Below, piece after piece: positions 1 to 8,444 of a stretch of 64,000 nucleotides of DNA (position 1 is the stretch's first letter; every line of letters begins with the position of its first letter). The stretch comes from an uncultured Granulosicoccus sp. (GTDB lineage Bacteria > Pseudomonadota > Gammaproteobacteria > Granulosicoccales > Granulosicoccaceae). The position numbers were made by a program, and so were the translations under genes. The notes below the pieces were generated by a model that saw nothing but the letters and a program-made list of their open reading frames with translations, was not told where the DNA came from and searched no databases. The DNA is taken from positions 1 through 64,000 of the forward strand of contig CANLNQ010000032.1 of assembly GCA_947492525.1 (NCBI GenBank). Reading direction: 5' to 3'.

Positions 1-77
1 GCGACTGCGACTGCGACTGCGACTGCGACTGCGACTGCGACTGCGACTGCGACTGCGACTGCGACTGCGACTGCGAC
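1..77. repeat. Hexanucleotide tandem repeat (gcgact)n
   Basis: About 12.8 perfect copies of gcgact run from the window edge to position 77, and the array may continue to the left. The unit is a multiple of three, so it stays open in every frame. On the minus strand it would encode a Ser-Gln repeat in the frame of the partial gene starting at 181. It is one of about ten short tandem arrays in this window. Confidence 0.95.
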
Positions 78-181
78 CAGAAGTGTGACAGCCGCGGTCT
101 CCAGCGTGTGCCGGCATCGGGACAATCTCTCATCACATTGTCGGCAACATCACGAACTTGCTCGGAACAGATAGTAGCCAT
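1..181 (-). CDS. Hypothetical protein, 5' part only, running off the left edge
   Basis: An ATG on the minus strand at 181 has a good ribosome site (GGAGAGG, 3-4 bases upstream). It opens a frame with no stop as far as the window edge, about 60 codons. The protein begins MATICSEQVRDVADNVMRDC and then enters the hexamer array, which would be read as alternating Ser and Gln. No family is recognised. It is divergent from the LysR gene at 312, with a 25-bp palindrome between them, which is the usual layout for a LysR regulator and its target. Against it: the other strand is also open across the repeat, and only a short piece is visible. Whether the repeat is really translated is inference. Confidence 0.35.
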   Translation of the reverse strand, partial: MATICSEQVRDVADNVMRDCPDAGTRWRPRLSHFWSQSQSQSQSQSQSQSQSQSQSQSQS

Positions 182-275
182 GGGCCTCTCCGGTTCAACC
201 AGAATCTGCGGTTGCAGACCATGAGTGACAATTTGCGGCAAACCCATCTATTCATCAAACGAATAGTTCTGATAG

Positions 276-300
276 TATCTTTCAGATATTCTGAAAGATA
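276..300. promoter_or_regulatory. 25-bp perfect palindrome, probable LysR operator
   Basis: An 11-base arm (TATCTTTCAGA, 276-286), a 3-base centre TAT, and its exact reverse complement (290-300). It ends 11 bases before the LysR start at 312 and lies between that gene and the divergent partial gene. Position and symmetry suggest an autoregulatory site that also controls the divergent gene. Binding by the adjacent LysR protein is inferred. Confidence 0.6.
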
Positions 301-311
301 GGGCAAACCCC

Positions 312-1241
312 ATGACTGCCAACAAGTCGTCCTCTCTGCCATTGCTGGAACTCGATACGCTCAGAACGGTGGTCGCAATCGCGGAAACGGGCAACTTTTC
401 CGCAGCAGCCGAAGTCGTCTTTCGCACGCCATCGGCAGTGTCCATGCAGATCAAGAAAGCCGAATCCCTGCTGGGACGGCCCTTGTTCAAACGCGACTCC
501 CGCTCCGTCGTCGCCACCCCGGAAGGCGAAAGGCTGGTTCAGCACGGCAAGCGCATGCTCGCGCTGAATCGGGAGGTGATGGCCACATTCATTTCGCCGG
601 ATGTCGTTGGCGTGGTACGTCTGGGCGCGCCTGACGACATGATCGAGCATATCCTGCCGGATCTGCTGTGTCGCTTCGCTCACAGCCACGCCGGTATCAC
701 CGTCGATGTCGTGGTTGACAGTTCCGCAAAGCTGCGTGAGAAGGTGCTCGGTGGTGAACTCGACCTGGCCATGGTGACCTGTGCACCCGAAACGCCACCG
801 CAGTCCGATATGGAGATCCTGTTCGAAGAACCACTGACCTGGGCCGGCATGCGACACGGCATTGCCCACGAACAGAATCCACTACCCATCTCGGTCTGGG
901 AAGAGGGCTGCTCCTGGCGCAACGCCGGCATCAAGAGTCTTGCCGACTGCAAACGCGACTACCGTATCGCCCTGATGAGCGCCCACATTGCCGGGCAGCG
1001 AGCGGCCATCCTTGCCGACCTCGCCGTTGCCCCGATTCCCGTCTCTGCTTGCGTCAACGGCATCGTGGCACTGGGCCCCCAACAAGGTCTGCCCACGCTG
1101 GGAAACTATGTGCTGGGCATGATTATCTCCGACCGGATTTCAAAACCTGCGGAGGCGGCGGCGGATCATCTCAGAGCGTGCTTTGCCGCCCAGCAACCCC
1201 CTGCATCAAGCCTGGCGGGTGGCAATGCCATGCCGATCTGA
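312..1241 (+). CDS. LysR-family transcriptional regulator
   Basis: 309 aa, normal length for the family. Residues about 10-70 form the winged helix-turn-helix: LRTVVAIAETGNFSAAA, then a PSAVSMQIKKAE recognition helix, then FKRDSRSV and TPEGERL. The rest is the two-lobed effector-binding domain. It should bind DNA as a tetramer and answer to a small molecule that cannot be named from sequence. A 25-bp palindrome sits directly upstream, and the partial gene on the opposite strand is the likeliest target. Its last 36 bases overlap the 3' end of the convergent gene at 1206. ATG 312 is the only reasonable start because it gives the full HTH. Confidence 0.93.
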   Translation: MTANKSSSLPLLELDTLRTVVAIAETGNFSAAAEVVFRTPSAVSMQIKKAESLLGRPLFKRDSRSVVATPEGERLVQHGKRMLALNREVMATFISPDVVGVVRLGAPDDMIEHILPDLLCRFAHSHAGITVDVVVDSSAKLREKVLGGELDLAMVTCAPETPPQSDMEILFEEPLTWAGMRHGIAHEQNPLPISVWEEGCSWRNAGIKSLADCKRDYRIALMSAHIAGQRAAILADLAVAPIPVSACVNGIVALGPQQGLPTLGNYVLGMIISDRISKPAEAAADHLRACFAAQQPPASSLAGGNAMPI

Positions 1242-2249
1242 ACTCGGCAGACTCTGCATGCCTGCCAGCGTCTGCCTCACAGCGTCATCGAGGTGGGTAT
1301 GCGGTTCCTGACCCAGGAGTTCGAGCAGCCGGGTATTGTCCAGTTGCATGGGGTGACGCCAGGTCGGTAGTACTTCCATCACTTCACGCGGAAAGCCACC
1401 GAACGGTGCCAGCAGGCGCATGATCCACCAGGGAAACTGACGAACCGGCACGTCATGACCCACCACGCGCTCCACGGCACGGTGCATTGCCTGCCCGTCT
1501 TCATCCCAGTGACCGGCAAACTGCAGACGCTCGAAGCAACGGAGTACGAGTCGGCGCTCGATCAGCTGCGCAAGGCACTCCGCCAGATCGGGCAGGTAGG
1601 CGTAGGCATGGCCCACACCCTGCCCCACGGACACGAACTTTCTCACCGGCCGCCCCGGCGCTATCATGGCCTGCCCGAACCAGCTCGAGCGTGCCCGGGC
1701 ACCGAAAAAGTCCCCGGCACGCAGAATCAGACTGGGCACCTCGGGTGCGGCAGCTGCCAATCGCCTTTCCAATTCGATACGAATCTGCCCCTTGCGTGTG
1801 GGACTGGTCTGCGGCGTGTCCTCCATGATCATTGGACTGCTGGCCGCGTCGAAATTGTAGAGCGTACCCGGCAGCACGATGCGCGCCCCGCCCTGAGCAC
1901 GTGCCGCGGTAATCGTGTGGTCCAGCATGGGCAGAACCAGCGTCCCCCAGTTACGATAGCCCTTCGGGTTCAGCGCATGAACAATCACCTCCGCCCCCTG
2001 CGCAGCATGCAGTACATCGCCCTCCACCATCGCGTCACCCTGCACCCAGGTGATGCCAGACGGCAGGCGTTGATCTCCGTTCGCCGCATCGACATCACGC
2101 GTCAGAGCCGTCACTTGCCATCCTCTCTGAACAAGTCTGTCGGCAATCTCACTACCAATGCCACCCGTCGCCCCCAACACCAATGCCTTAGCAGACCGCG
2201 CTTGCGACCCCGCCTGCGACCCTGTTCCATCATTCGGTTTGCTGCTCAT
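1206..2249 (-). CDS. NAD(P)-binding protein, atypical extended SDR / epimerase-like
   Basis: About 347 aa. A Rossmann nucleotide site is clear near the N-terminus (ALVLGATGGIGSEIADRL, about residues 24-41), followed by an acidic/basic switch region (ALTRDVD). This is the pattern of NAD(P)H-binding epimerase/dehydratase and NmrA-like proteins. A canonical YxxxK pair is not obvious, so catalysis is uncertain. ATG at 2249 is preferred over an in-frame ATG at 2261 because GGGAG lies at the right distance before it. It is divergent from the LysR gene at 2350, across a 100-bp gap, which suggests regulation by that protein. Its 3' end overlaps the convergent LysR gene by 36 bases. Confidence 0.8.
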   Translation of the reverse strand: MSSKPNDGTGSQAGSQARSAKALVLGATGGIGSEIADRLVQRGWQVTALTRDVDAANGDQRLPSGITWVQGDAMVEGDVLHAAQGAEVIVHALNPKGYRNWGTLVLPMLDHTITAARAQGGARIVLPGTLYNFDAASSPMIMEDTPQTSPTRKGQIRIELERRLAAAAPEVPSLILRAGDFFGARARSSWFGQAMIAPGRPVRKFVSVGQGVGHAYAYLPDLAECLAQLIERRLVLRCFERLQFAGHWDEDGQAMHRAVERVVGHDVPVRQFPWWIMRLLAPFGGFPREVMEVLPTWRHPMQLDNTRLLELLGQEPHTHLDDAVRQTLAGMQSLPSSDRHGIATRQA

Positions 2250-2349
2250 CACTACTCCCATTGCCCGTCTACCTCAGAGAGCTCAAACATAACGTCACCG
2301 CAGCAGATTGAAAATTGACAAACTTCTTTGAATAGCTCATACATTTTCT

Positions 2350-3243
2350 ATGAGCAAAACCATCGACTGGAATGACCAACGCGCCTTTCTGGCAGTTCTG
2401 GACACCGGCAGCCTCTCGGCGGCGGCACGGCGACTGGGCGTGGCACAGGCGACAGTGCGCAGCCGCATCGAATCGCTCGAAGCGACGCTGGATGCGGTGC
2501 TGTTCACCCGTTCGGTCAATGGCCTCGTGCCCACCGATCGCGCCCTCGGCCTGATCGAGCCGGCACGAGCCATGGCCAATGCATCCGAGGCATTCGTTCG
2601 CACAGCCTCGGCAGATTCTGAGGCGATTGCCGGAGTCGTGCGGATCAGTGTGTCCGAGTTCGTCGGTGTGGAAGTACTGCCGGACATGCTCGGAGAACTA
2701 CGCCAGAAATACCCTCAGCTTGTTCTGGAGATCGACCTCTCCAATACATCCGTGGCCATTCTGGATAGAGAGGCTGATATTGCTGTGCGCATGCATCGGC
2801 CTCAACAGGGTTCGTTGGTAGCTCGCAAGGTCACCTCTATCGAGCTGGGTCTCTACGCACATCGACAATACCTGAAGGCACACGGTGAGCCGACAGACTT
2901 TGCTGATCTGGCCCACCATGACTGGATCGGCCCCGACCGGTCTGCCGACGATCTGGCACTTGTCTCGAGATTCCTGCCTGGCGTCAGCCGTCAACGCTGC
3001 GTGATACGCACGGACAGCCACCCGATGCAACTGGCCGCAGCACGTGCCGGACTTGGAATAGCCGCCATTCAATGCGTCCGCGGGAATACGGAGCCGAGCT
3101 TGAAACGGATACTGCCGGAACTATCGGTCGCAGCCATGGATACATGGATCGTGACTCATGCCAATCTGAAGGACGTGCCGAAGATCAGAGTGGTCTCGGA
3201 CCACCTGGCCAATTGCTTCAGGCAGTACGGAGGCTCGGCCTGA
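2350..3243 (+). CDS. LysR-family transcriptional regulator
   Basis: 297 aa. The N-terminal HTH reads WNDQRAFLAVLDTGSLSAAA, then RLGVAQATVRSRIESLEA and LFTRSVNGLVPTDRA, followed by a substrate-binding domain from about residue 90. The first-helix style (WNDQRAFLAVLDTGSLSAAARRLG) is typical of a subgroup that often controls an adjacent oxidoreductase. The divergent NAD(P)-binding gene (1206-2249) fits that role. The effector is unknown. Confidence 0.93.
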   Translation: MSKTIDWNDQRAFLAVLDTGSLSAAARRLGVAQATVRSRIESLEATLDAVLFTRSVNGLVPTDRALGLIEPARAMANASEAFVRTASADSEAIAGVVRISVSEFVGVEVLPDMLGELRQKYPQLVLEIDLSNTSVAILDREADIAVRMHRPQQGSLVARKVTSIELGLYAHRQYLKAHGEPTDFADLAHHDWIGPDRSADDLALVSRFLPGVSRQRCVIRTDSHPMQLAAARAGLGIAAIQCVRGNTEPSLKRILPELSVAAMDTWIVTHANLKDVPKIRVVSDHLANCFRQYGGSA

Positions 3244-3454
3244 ACCGGACTGTCTATCCAGATCGTACTACGTGCCTGTTGCGTCTTGCCCTGCGCCGTT
3301 GGTACTAATACGCAAGAAGATCTATTGTCCGACACTCGACAACGGCAGTAGACTCACTCCATGTTCTGGAAAAGCATGAGTGCAAGGACACCTCACCCCG
3401 CGTGATCGGGTCCGACTGTTTCCAGTCTTGCTGCCTATGTTCAGGAAACTCGCC

Positions 3455-4969
3455 ATGAAGCCTTACAAGCTACTCTTCCCGATAGTGATGAGCGCACAGC
3501 TGCTCGCCTGCAGCAGCAGCGATGACCCGACATCCATGCCCGCTGATGACGATGACGAGGCGCCCGAACTACCTGCCGTACTGGACACACCGGATTATCG
3601 CGGCGAACTGGCATTCACCCGTACGCTTCAGGTAGACCTGGACACCATGATCTCGGAGGCGGGACTCGAGCGCGTGGATGCCTACCAGATGTCGAGAGAC
3701 GGCACGACGATTCGTGCCGATGTTCTCGACGACAATAACCTCGTCGCCGCCATAGCACTCATCGACACTGAAACCGGAGAGGCCAGCTGGCTGCTTACCG
3801 ATATCGGCGAGAACACCCACCTGCTTTTCGATGCCGAGAATCAACCGATCGCGGTCATGGGCCTGGACTGCGCGTCAGTGTCCTACAACGCAACTTTCGA
3901 CGAGAGCCTGTTCGACATGTCTCCGCTGAGCCCGGCAGATCAATGCATCTACAAGGGGACCGATCAATCCGCTGATGGCAATGTGGTGCTCTTCAACACC
4001 TACGACCCGCAAGACCTGTCTGAGTACGGCACGCCGAACAGCACTGCCCTGCATGCCTATACACTCGATACGGCCACACTGACCGATTATCCGGATACCA
4101 GCCTGGAAGTCGATGGCACCGTCCTTTCACCGCGCTTGTCTGGCATCAGCTATCAAGGCTACGAACTGAGCGATGACGGCGAACTGCTGTTCAGCCAGCA
4201 ATGGTGGCAGGGAACAGATGCCGACGGCGCCACGGTCAGGCAGGTTGGCGCAACACTCTGGAACACCAGCGATGGCGACTGGCTGGTGCGTGGCCAGGCC
4301 GAAGACCTACGAGACTGTACCATCACCGACAACGTGGATTGCCTGCCGCCCTACTCCTATACCATATCCGCCGACGGTAGCCGGCAATACTCCGAGGTGC
4401 CAGTCGGTGACCGCTACAGCGATCGGCCACCGTGGGAAAATTTCGATTCATCGGCGGAGCTGGCGTTTACCGGTTCCGACATCGACTTCTCTCTGGAAGG
4501 TATCGACAACATCCAGTCCATGGTCAGCAACAAGGACGGTGATCAGCTCGTGTTCTTCACCGGCTCATACGGCAGCGGTGAAACAACGGCAGGCTACAAC
4601 CTCTACCAGCGAAGCAGTGATCAGATCATTTCCCTGAACCGAGCGCTGCGTGGCTGCCCACTGGTGGACGAGAACGGAAACGAAGTGGATGAATCCACCT
4701 GTGAATACACCTCTGTCCCCTCTTCCACTACCAGCGAAGCCGAATACTATACAGCCGACGGCCAGCATGTGCTGTTTCGCTATATCAGTCGATTCACTGA
4801 CGATAGAGAGCAGGCGATCGATCATTTCCTGCTGGATGTGGAAGATGCGGCCGTGTACACCCTGCCCGACTTCTATGGAGAACGATCTGCATGGATCAAC
4901 GGGGATGGCTCGGTGATCATGGGTGTCAGTGATTTTCCTGATTATGATGTGCTGATTGGTAGGCGGTAG
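3455..4969 (+). CDS. Hypothetical secreted lipoprotein
   Basis: About 504 aa from ATG 3455. That start gives a proper lipoprotein signal (MKPYKLLFPIVMSAQLLAC) with the lipobox cysteine at residue 19, then an Asp/Glu-rich tether (DDDDEAPE). An upstream in-frame start at 3380 would bury the signal. The remainder is acidic, soluble and strand-rich. It has recurring stretches such as DGELLFSQQWW, DGDQLVFFTG and DGQHVLFRYI that look like blades of a TolB/WD40-type propeller. No enzyme motif is visible. It probably sits in the outer membrane facing the periplasm or surface. It resembles the lipoprotein at 39747 in architecture. Confidence 0.75.
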   Translation: MKPYKLLFPIVMSAQLLACSSSDDPTSMPADDDDEAPELPAVLDTPDYRGELAFTRTLQVDLDTMISEAGLERVDAYQMSRDGTTIRADVLDDNNLVAAIALIDTETGEASWLLTDIGENTHLLFDAENQPIAVMGLDCASVSYNATFDESLFDMSPLSPADQCIYKGTDQSADGNVVLFNTYDPQDLSEYGTPNSTALHAYTLDTATLTDYPDTSLEVDGTVLSPRLSGISYQGYELSDDGELLFSQQWWQGTDADGATVRQVGATLWNTSDGDWLVRGQAEDLRDCTITDNVDCLPPYSYTISADGSRQYSEVPVGDRYSDRPPWENFDSSAELAFTGSDIDFSLEGIDNIQSMVSNKDGDQLVFFTGSYGSGETTAGYNLYQRSSDQIISLNRALRGCPLVDENGNEVDESTCEYTSVPSSTTSEAEYYTADGQHVLFRYISRFTDDREQAIDHFLLDVEDAAVYTLPDFYGERSAWINGDGSVIMGVSDFPDYDVLIGRR

Positions 4970-5050
4970 GTCGGGTTGGTTGGGTGGTTTTCGTTAGGCC
5001 GAGGGGTGTTGCGGGCTGTGGTGATGGGGTGAATCGGGCTATCGGGATGA

Positions 5051-5223
5051 TCAGGCTGTTGGGGCTGTTGGGGCTGTTGGGGCTGTCGGGGCTGTCGGGG
5101 CTGTCGGGGCTGTCGGGGCTGTCGGGGCTGTCGGGGCTGTCGGGGCTGTCAGGGCTGTCAGGGCTGTCGGGGCTGTCGGGGCTGTCGGGGCTGTCAGGGC
5201 TGTCAGGGCTGTCAGGGCTGTCA
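5051..5223. repeat. 9-bp tandem repeat (ggggctgtc)n in the 4970-5344 intergenic region
   Basis: About 19 copies of a 9-mer. The first are ggggctgtt, most are ggggctgtc with a following g or a, and the array degenerates at the right edge. The 375-bp gap between the lipoprotein and the HNH gene contains little else. A frame across it would read Leu-Ser-Gly repeats on the plus strand or Pro-Thr-Ala on the minus strand, but with no ribosome site or flanking coding signal I treat it as non-coding. Confidence 0.95.
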
Positions 5224-5344
5224 GTGATTGGATCATTTCAGGCGAACTCGTGCACTGTATATATAAACAGTTTTGCAGGAAAATATGACGAAGACACTCA
5301 CCGGTCTATCGTAAAATGAACTGACAAACCAGCGGGAGCCAGGG

Positions 5345-7423
5345 ATGCAACTCCATCTATCCGATACGACCGAAAAGCTGATACCTCATAGCCTCCTTGA
5401 ATTTTCGCCGATGCTCAGAACTTGGCAGGAAAACGTCATCGCCGAGGAGAATCCGCGTTATTACTGCAAGGCGCATGACGCCAGAGAGCAGCAAGGCAAT
5501 CGAGGCAGGCAATACATTCAAGAGACTCGAGACATCCAGGACACTCAAGAGACCCAGAACGCCCAGAACGCCCAAGACGCCCAAGACGCCCAAGACGCCC
5601 AAGACGCCCAAGACGCCCAAGACGCCCAAGACACACGAGACACACAAGACACACAAAACGTCCAAGACTCTCACACCCAAAAAACAGCAGCCCCCAACAC
5701 ACTCTCACCCGAGCATTTTCAGGCAGACGAGCGGATCTGTGAAGCCGAAGCCATCAGACTGGCGATGGCATTGATCGAGGGGGCCCAACACGCTACCGCA
5801 GACAGGGCCGCCAAGGCTGAGAAGTTGCGGGAGCGCATTCGTCTTATCAGCGGTCAATCGCCAAGTGTCGTCGACGAAACCACCGAACAACTTGGGAATC
5901 GATTGCGCTCACTCTCCCGAACCTGTGATCGAAACCTTGCAGAACAGCTGCGGCTACAGGTCCGGTTCGATGATGAAGAGCTCTACAAGCTTGATGGCTG
6001 TCGAAGCATGATCGTCTGGATGGACACGCATCTGAGTATCGCCAAGACAAATGCTTCCGAACAACTGCGTGTGGGTCGCGCCTTGCAGAATCTGCCCATA
6101 CTCGAATCGCTCTTCACGCTGGGACAGATATCCTTCTCGCAGTTGCGCGAAGTGACGCGTGTCGCCACCCCGGAGACCGACGCCGAGTTTGCGCTGGCCA
6201 CCCTGGCCCTGTCGGTTTCAGAAACCCGTGAATACTGCCTGCGATTTCGTCACCACACCGACCGTGACGAAGACGCCAGACTGGCCGCACAACTCGGACA
6301 GGATATCAGCGATGCCCAGGCAGCCTTGCGAGCGTACGAAAGACGCTCGGTTTCCATCAGCGAACCGGATGCGCACTCTACCCGGATAGTGATCGAACTG
6401 CCTCGTGAACTGGGCGAAGAGTTCCGGCGATCGCTCGAACAATGTGAAGACTGGATACGGGAAGGTGGTGAGGATCCGGTAGCGGAACAGACATCGCGGA
6501 GTCGTGCAAACGATGGTACTTCACTTGAACAAGACGCATCACAGTCTGCAAATCATGTTGCCGATACGGCAGAACCCGCTACCGCCCCGATCCGGCCTAC
6601 CGCCACGCAGCTGCGTGCCGACGCCGTTCTTCTGATGAGCAGGCAGTCCCTTGCATCAGCCGGACACGCCGTGGCAATGGCCGACCGCTATCGTGTACAC
6701 GTCAACCTGGATCTCAGCCAACTGCTGGAAAGCTTCTCAAGCGACTTCGAGAGCAAGCATTGCACTGACAACTCCGCCTGCTGCACACCTCATGATTTCG
6801 ATTCGCACAGTACACACAGCGAGTCAGCATCCATCGTCGAGCGTCCCTGGCTGCACGGCGCCGGACCGGTATCCAGTGCCACCGCTCGACGGTTAGCAGA
6901 GATTGCCGGATTCACGCTGGTGCTACGGGATGATGACGATGAAGTTCTAGCGACCGCAAACAAGGCACCGCCATTCACCAAACGTCAGCTGAAGACGCTG
7001 AGAGCGCGAGACCGTCGCTGCCAGATGCCCGGTTGCGGTGCTACCCGTCATGCCGAAGGCCATCACCTCGTACATCGGGAAAACGGTGGGCAATCGACCA
7101 TGGACAATGCTGTACATCTCTGCGGAGCTTGCCACAGGCTATTGCATGAAGGTGGCTTCAGACTGGAGCGTATTGGCCCCAACGGTGCAGACCTGGGATG
7201 GCACGCGCAGAACGTGAGTGCGGCAGACCCAGCGTCGCGGTCACGCGCTCAGGCCAAGGTAGCGAAGATCAGGCGCTATCGCCTCTATGGGGCAGATGGC
7301 AGGGAATATCACAGTGTGAGCGCGGCCCGGGCCAGCGTGCACCCAGGACAGGAACAACATTGGAGAGACCATTCGAAATCACGAGAGCAAAGAGCAGAGC
7401 AGCAGACTGCCTGGTCATCGTGA
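5345..7423 (+). CDS. DUF222 / 13E12-type protein with C-terminal HNH nuclease domain
   Basis: 692 aa. Residues about 205-335 are a DUF222 (13E12-repeat) domain: LDGCRSMIVWMDTHLSIA, then LRVGRALQNLPILESLF and GQISFSQLREVTRVATPE. The C-terminus (about 550-605) is an HNH nuclease: CQMPGCGATRHAEGHHLVHR, then NAVHLCGACHRLLHEGG. It has two Cys pairs for structural zinc and the catalytic HH and N. Such proteins resemble mobile or defence-associated nucleases, but the role is not established. Between a short N-terminal segment and the DUF222 domain lies a low-complexity Asp-Ala-Gln tract (about residues 57-110) made by an expanded 9-bp DNA repeat. That is unusual for the family and probably length-variable. 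AGGG about 5 bases upstream supports ATG 5345. Confidence 0.88.
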   Translation: MQLHLSDTTEKLIPHSLLEFSPMLRTWQENVIAEENPRYYCKAHDAREQQGNRGRQYIQETRDIQDTQETQNAQNAQDAQDAQDAQDAQDAQDAQDTRDTQDTQNVQDSHTQKTAAPNTLSPEHFQADERICEAEAIRLAMALIEGAQHATADRAAKAEKLRERIRLISGQSPSVVDETTEQLGNRLRSLSRTCDRNLAEQLRLQVRFDDEELYKLDGCRSMIVWMDTHLSIAKTNASEQLRVGRALQNLPILESLFTLGQISFSQLREVTRVATPETDAEFALATLALSVSETREYCLRFRHHTDRDEDARLAAQLGQDISDAQAALRAYERRSVSISEPDAHSTRIVIELPRELGEEFRRSLEQCEDWIREGGEDPVAEQTSRSRANDGTSLEQDASQSANHVADTAEPATAPIRPTATQLRADAVLLMSRQSLASAGHAVAMADRYRVHVNLDLSQLLESFSSDFESKHCTDNSACCTPHDFDSHSTHSESASIVERPWLHGAGPVSSATARRLAEIAGFTLVLRDDDDEVLATANKAPPFTKRQLKTLRARDRRCQMPGCGATRHAEGHHLVHRENGGQSTMDNAVHLCGACHRLLHEGGFRLERIGPNGADLGWHAQNVSAADPASRSRAQAKVAKIRRYRLYGADGREYHSVSAARASVHPGQEQHWRDHSKSREQRAEQQTAWSS
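5552..5631 (+). repeat. In-gene 9-bp tandem repeat (gcccaagac)n
   Basis: Near-perfect copies of a 9-mer inside the DUF222/HNH gene, with degenerate 6-9 bp relatives on both sides (about 5516-5670). Because 9 is a multiple of 3, gain or loss of units keeps the frame and lengthens or shortens a Gln-Asp-Ala linker. This looks like slippage-generated variation within a coding region. Confidence 0.92.
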
Positions 7424-7472
7424 GACAAATCGTTTAGACGAGTAAACACTTACCGACGTTTCGCTTATGCTG

Positions 7473-7589
7473 AATCCGCTATTCCGCTATTCCGCTATTC
7501 CGCTATTCCGCTATTCCGCTATTCCGCTATTCGGCTATTCGGCTAATCGGCTAATCGGCTAATCGGCTAATCGGCTAATCGGCTAATCA
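7473..7589. repeat. 8-bp tandem repeat, two related units
   Basis: About eight copies of ctattccg pass through two ctattcgg intermediates into about six copies of ctaatcgg. The gradual change of unit shows expansion by slippage with point mutation. It ends 22 bases before the regulator gene at 7611, so it lies inside that gene's promoter or leader and could alter spacing. Confidence 0.95.
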
Positions 7590-7610
7590 GATATTCAGGA
7601 TCTTGTCACC

Positions 7611-8321
7611 ATGTCCCGAGCGCAACGCCTGCTGGAATTGATTCAGATTCTCAGAGAGCACCGATATCCGGTCAGCGGAGAGACCTTGGCGACGGAGTTG
7701 GGTATCAGCCTGCGCACACTGTACCGGGATATTGCGACGTTGCAGGCACAGGGTGCAGACATCAGGGGCGAGGCAGGTGTCGGCTACGTACTGCAACCGG
7801 GATTCATGCTTCCGCCACTGATGTTCACGGAAGATGAGATCGAAGCGATTGTCCTGGGTTCTCGCTGGGTGGCCGACAGGGCCGATGAACGCCTCGGTGC
7901 ATCAGCCGCCAGTGCTATCGCGAAGATTGCATCGGTGTTACCACCACCGCTACGACGAGAGTTTGATGATTCGGGCTTGTTGATAGGGCCGTCCACCCGC
8001 ATTCATGGTGAGACGATCGACCCGCAACCGATCCGTCTGAGCATTCGTCAACAACGCAAGCTCCTGATCCACTACACGGATCAGCATGAATCGACAAGCC
8101 AACGGACAATCTGGCCGTTTGCACTCGGCTATTTCGACCAGTGCCGCATACTGGCAGCATGGTGCGAGCTACGAGACGGCTATCGACATTTTCGTACCGA
8201 TCGCATCCATCAGATCGATGTTCTTGATGAAACCTATCCCCGTTCTCGCCACGTCATGCTGCGTGAATGGCGAGAGTACATTCGCCAGCGATCTCCAGAA
8301 ATCACGACTGACAGAGACTGA
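7611..8321 (+). CDS. YafY-type transcriptional regulator (HTH_11 + WYL)
   Basis: 236 aa. The N-terminal HTH (residues about 1-60) reads RAQRLLELIQILREHRYPVS, then LGISLRTLYRDIATLQAQGA. The C-terminal WYL region is about 137-205 (RQQRKLLIHYTD, then RTIWPFALGYFDQCRILAAW and FRTDRI). WYL proteins sense nucleic acid or small ligands and are common as stand-alone repressors. No divergent partner lies here, so the target is unknown. An 8-bp repeat array sits directly upstream. Confidence 0.9.
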   Translation: MSRAQRLLELIQILREHRYPVSGETLATELGISLRTLYRDIATLQAQGADIRGEAGVGYVLQPGFMLPPLMFTEDEIEAIVLGSRWVADRADERLGASAASAIAKIASVLPPPLRREFDDSGLLIGPSTRIHGETIDPQPIRLSIRQQRKLLIHYTDQHESTSQRTIWPFALGYFDQCRILAAWCELRDGYRHFRTDRIHQIDVLDETYPRSRHVMLREWREYIRQRSPEITTDRD

Positions 8322-8359
8322 GGGATGGCAGGGATGCTCTGGCCATAGCCGGACCATGG

Positions 8360-8425
8360 CACAACCATCACACAACCATCACACAACCATCACACAACCA
8401 TCACACAACCATCACACAACCATCA
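8360..8425. repeat. 11-bp tandem repeat (cacaaccatca)n
   Basis: Six near-perfect copies of an 11-mer lie in the 123-bp gap between the convergent ends of the YafY-type regulator and the ABC-F gene. There are no unique spacers, so it is not a CRISPR. An 11-bp unit, about one helical turn, recurs at 60298-60500. Confidence 0.93.
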
Positions 8426-8444
8426 CCTGGCCATCGCCTACCCT

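Noticed and set aside
4984-5319. 111-codon plus-strand frame with Leu-Ser-Gly repeats
   Set aside because: It is produced entirely by the 9-bp array, has no ribosome site and has no recognisable flanking sequence.
8360-8425. CRISPR-like repeat array
   Set aside because: The units are 11 bp and directly tandem with no spacers; the same holds for every other array in the window.
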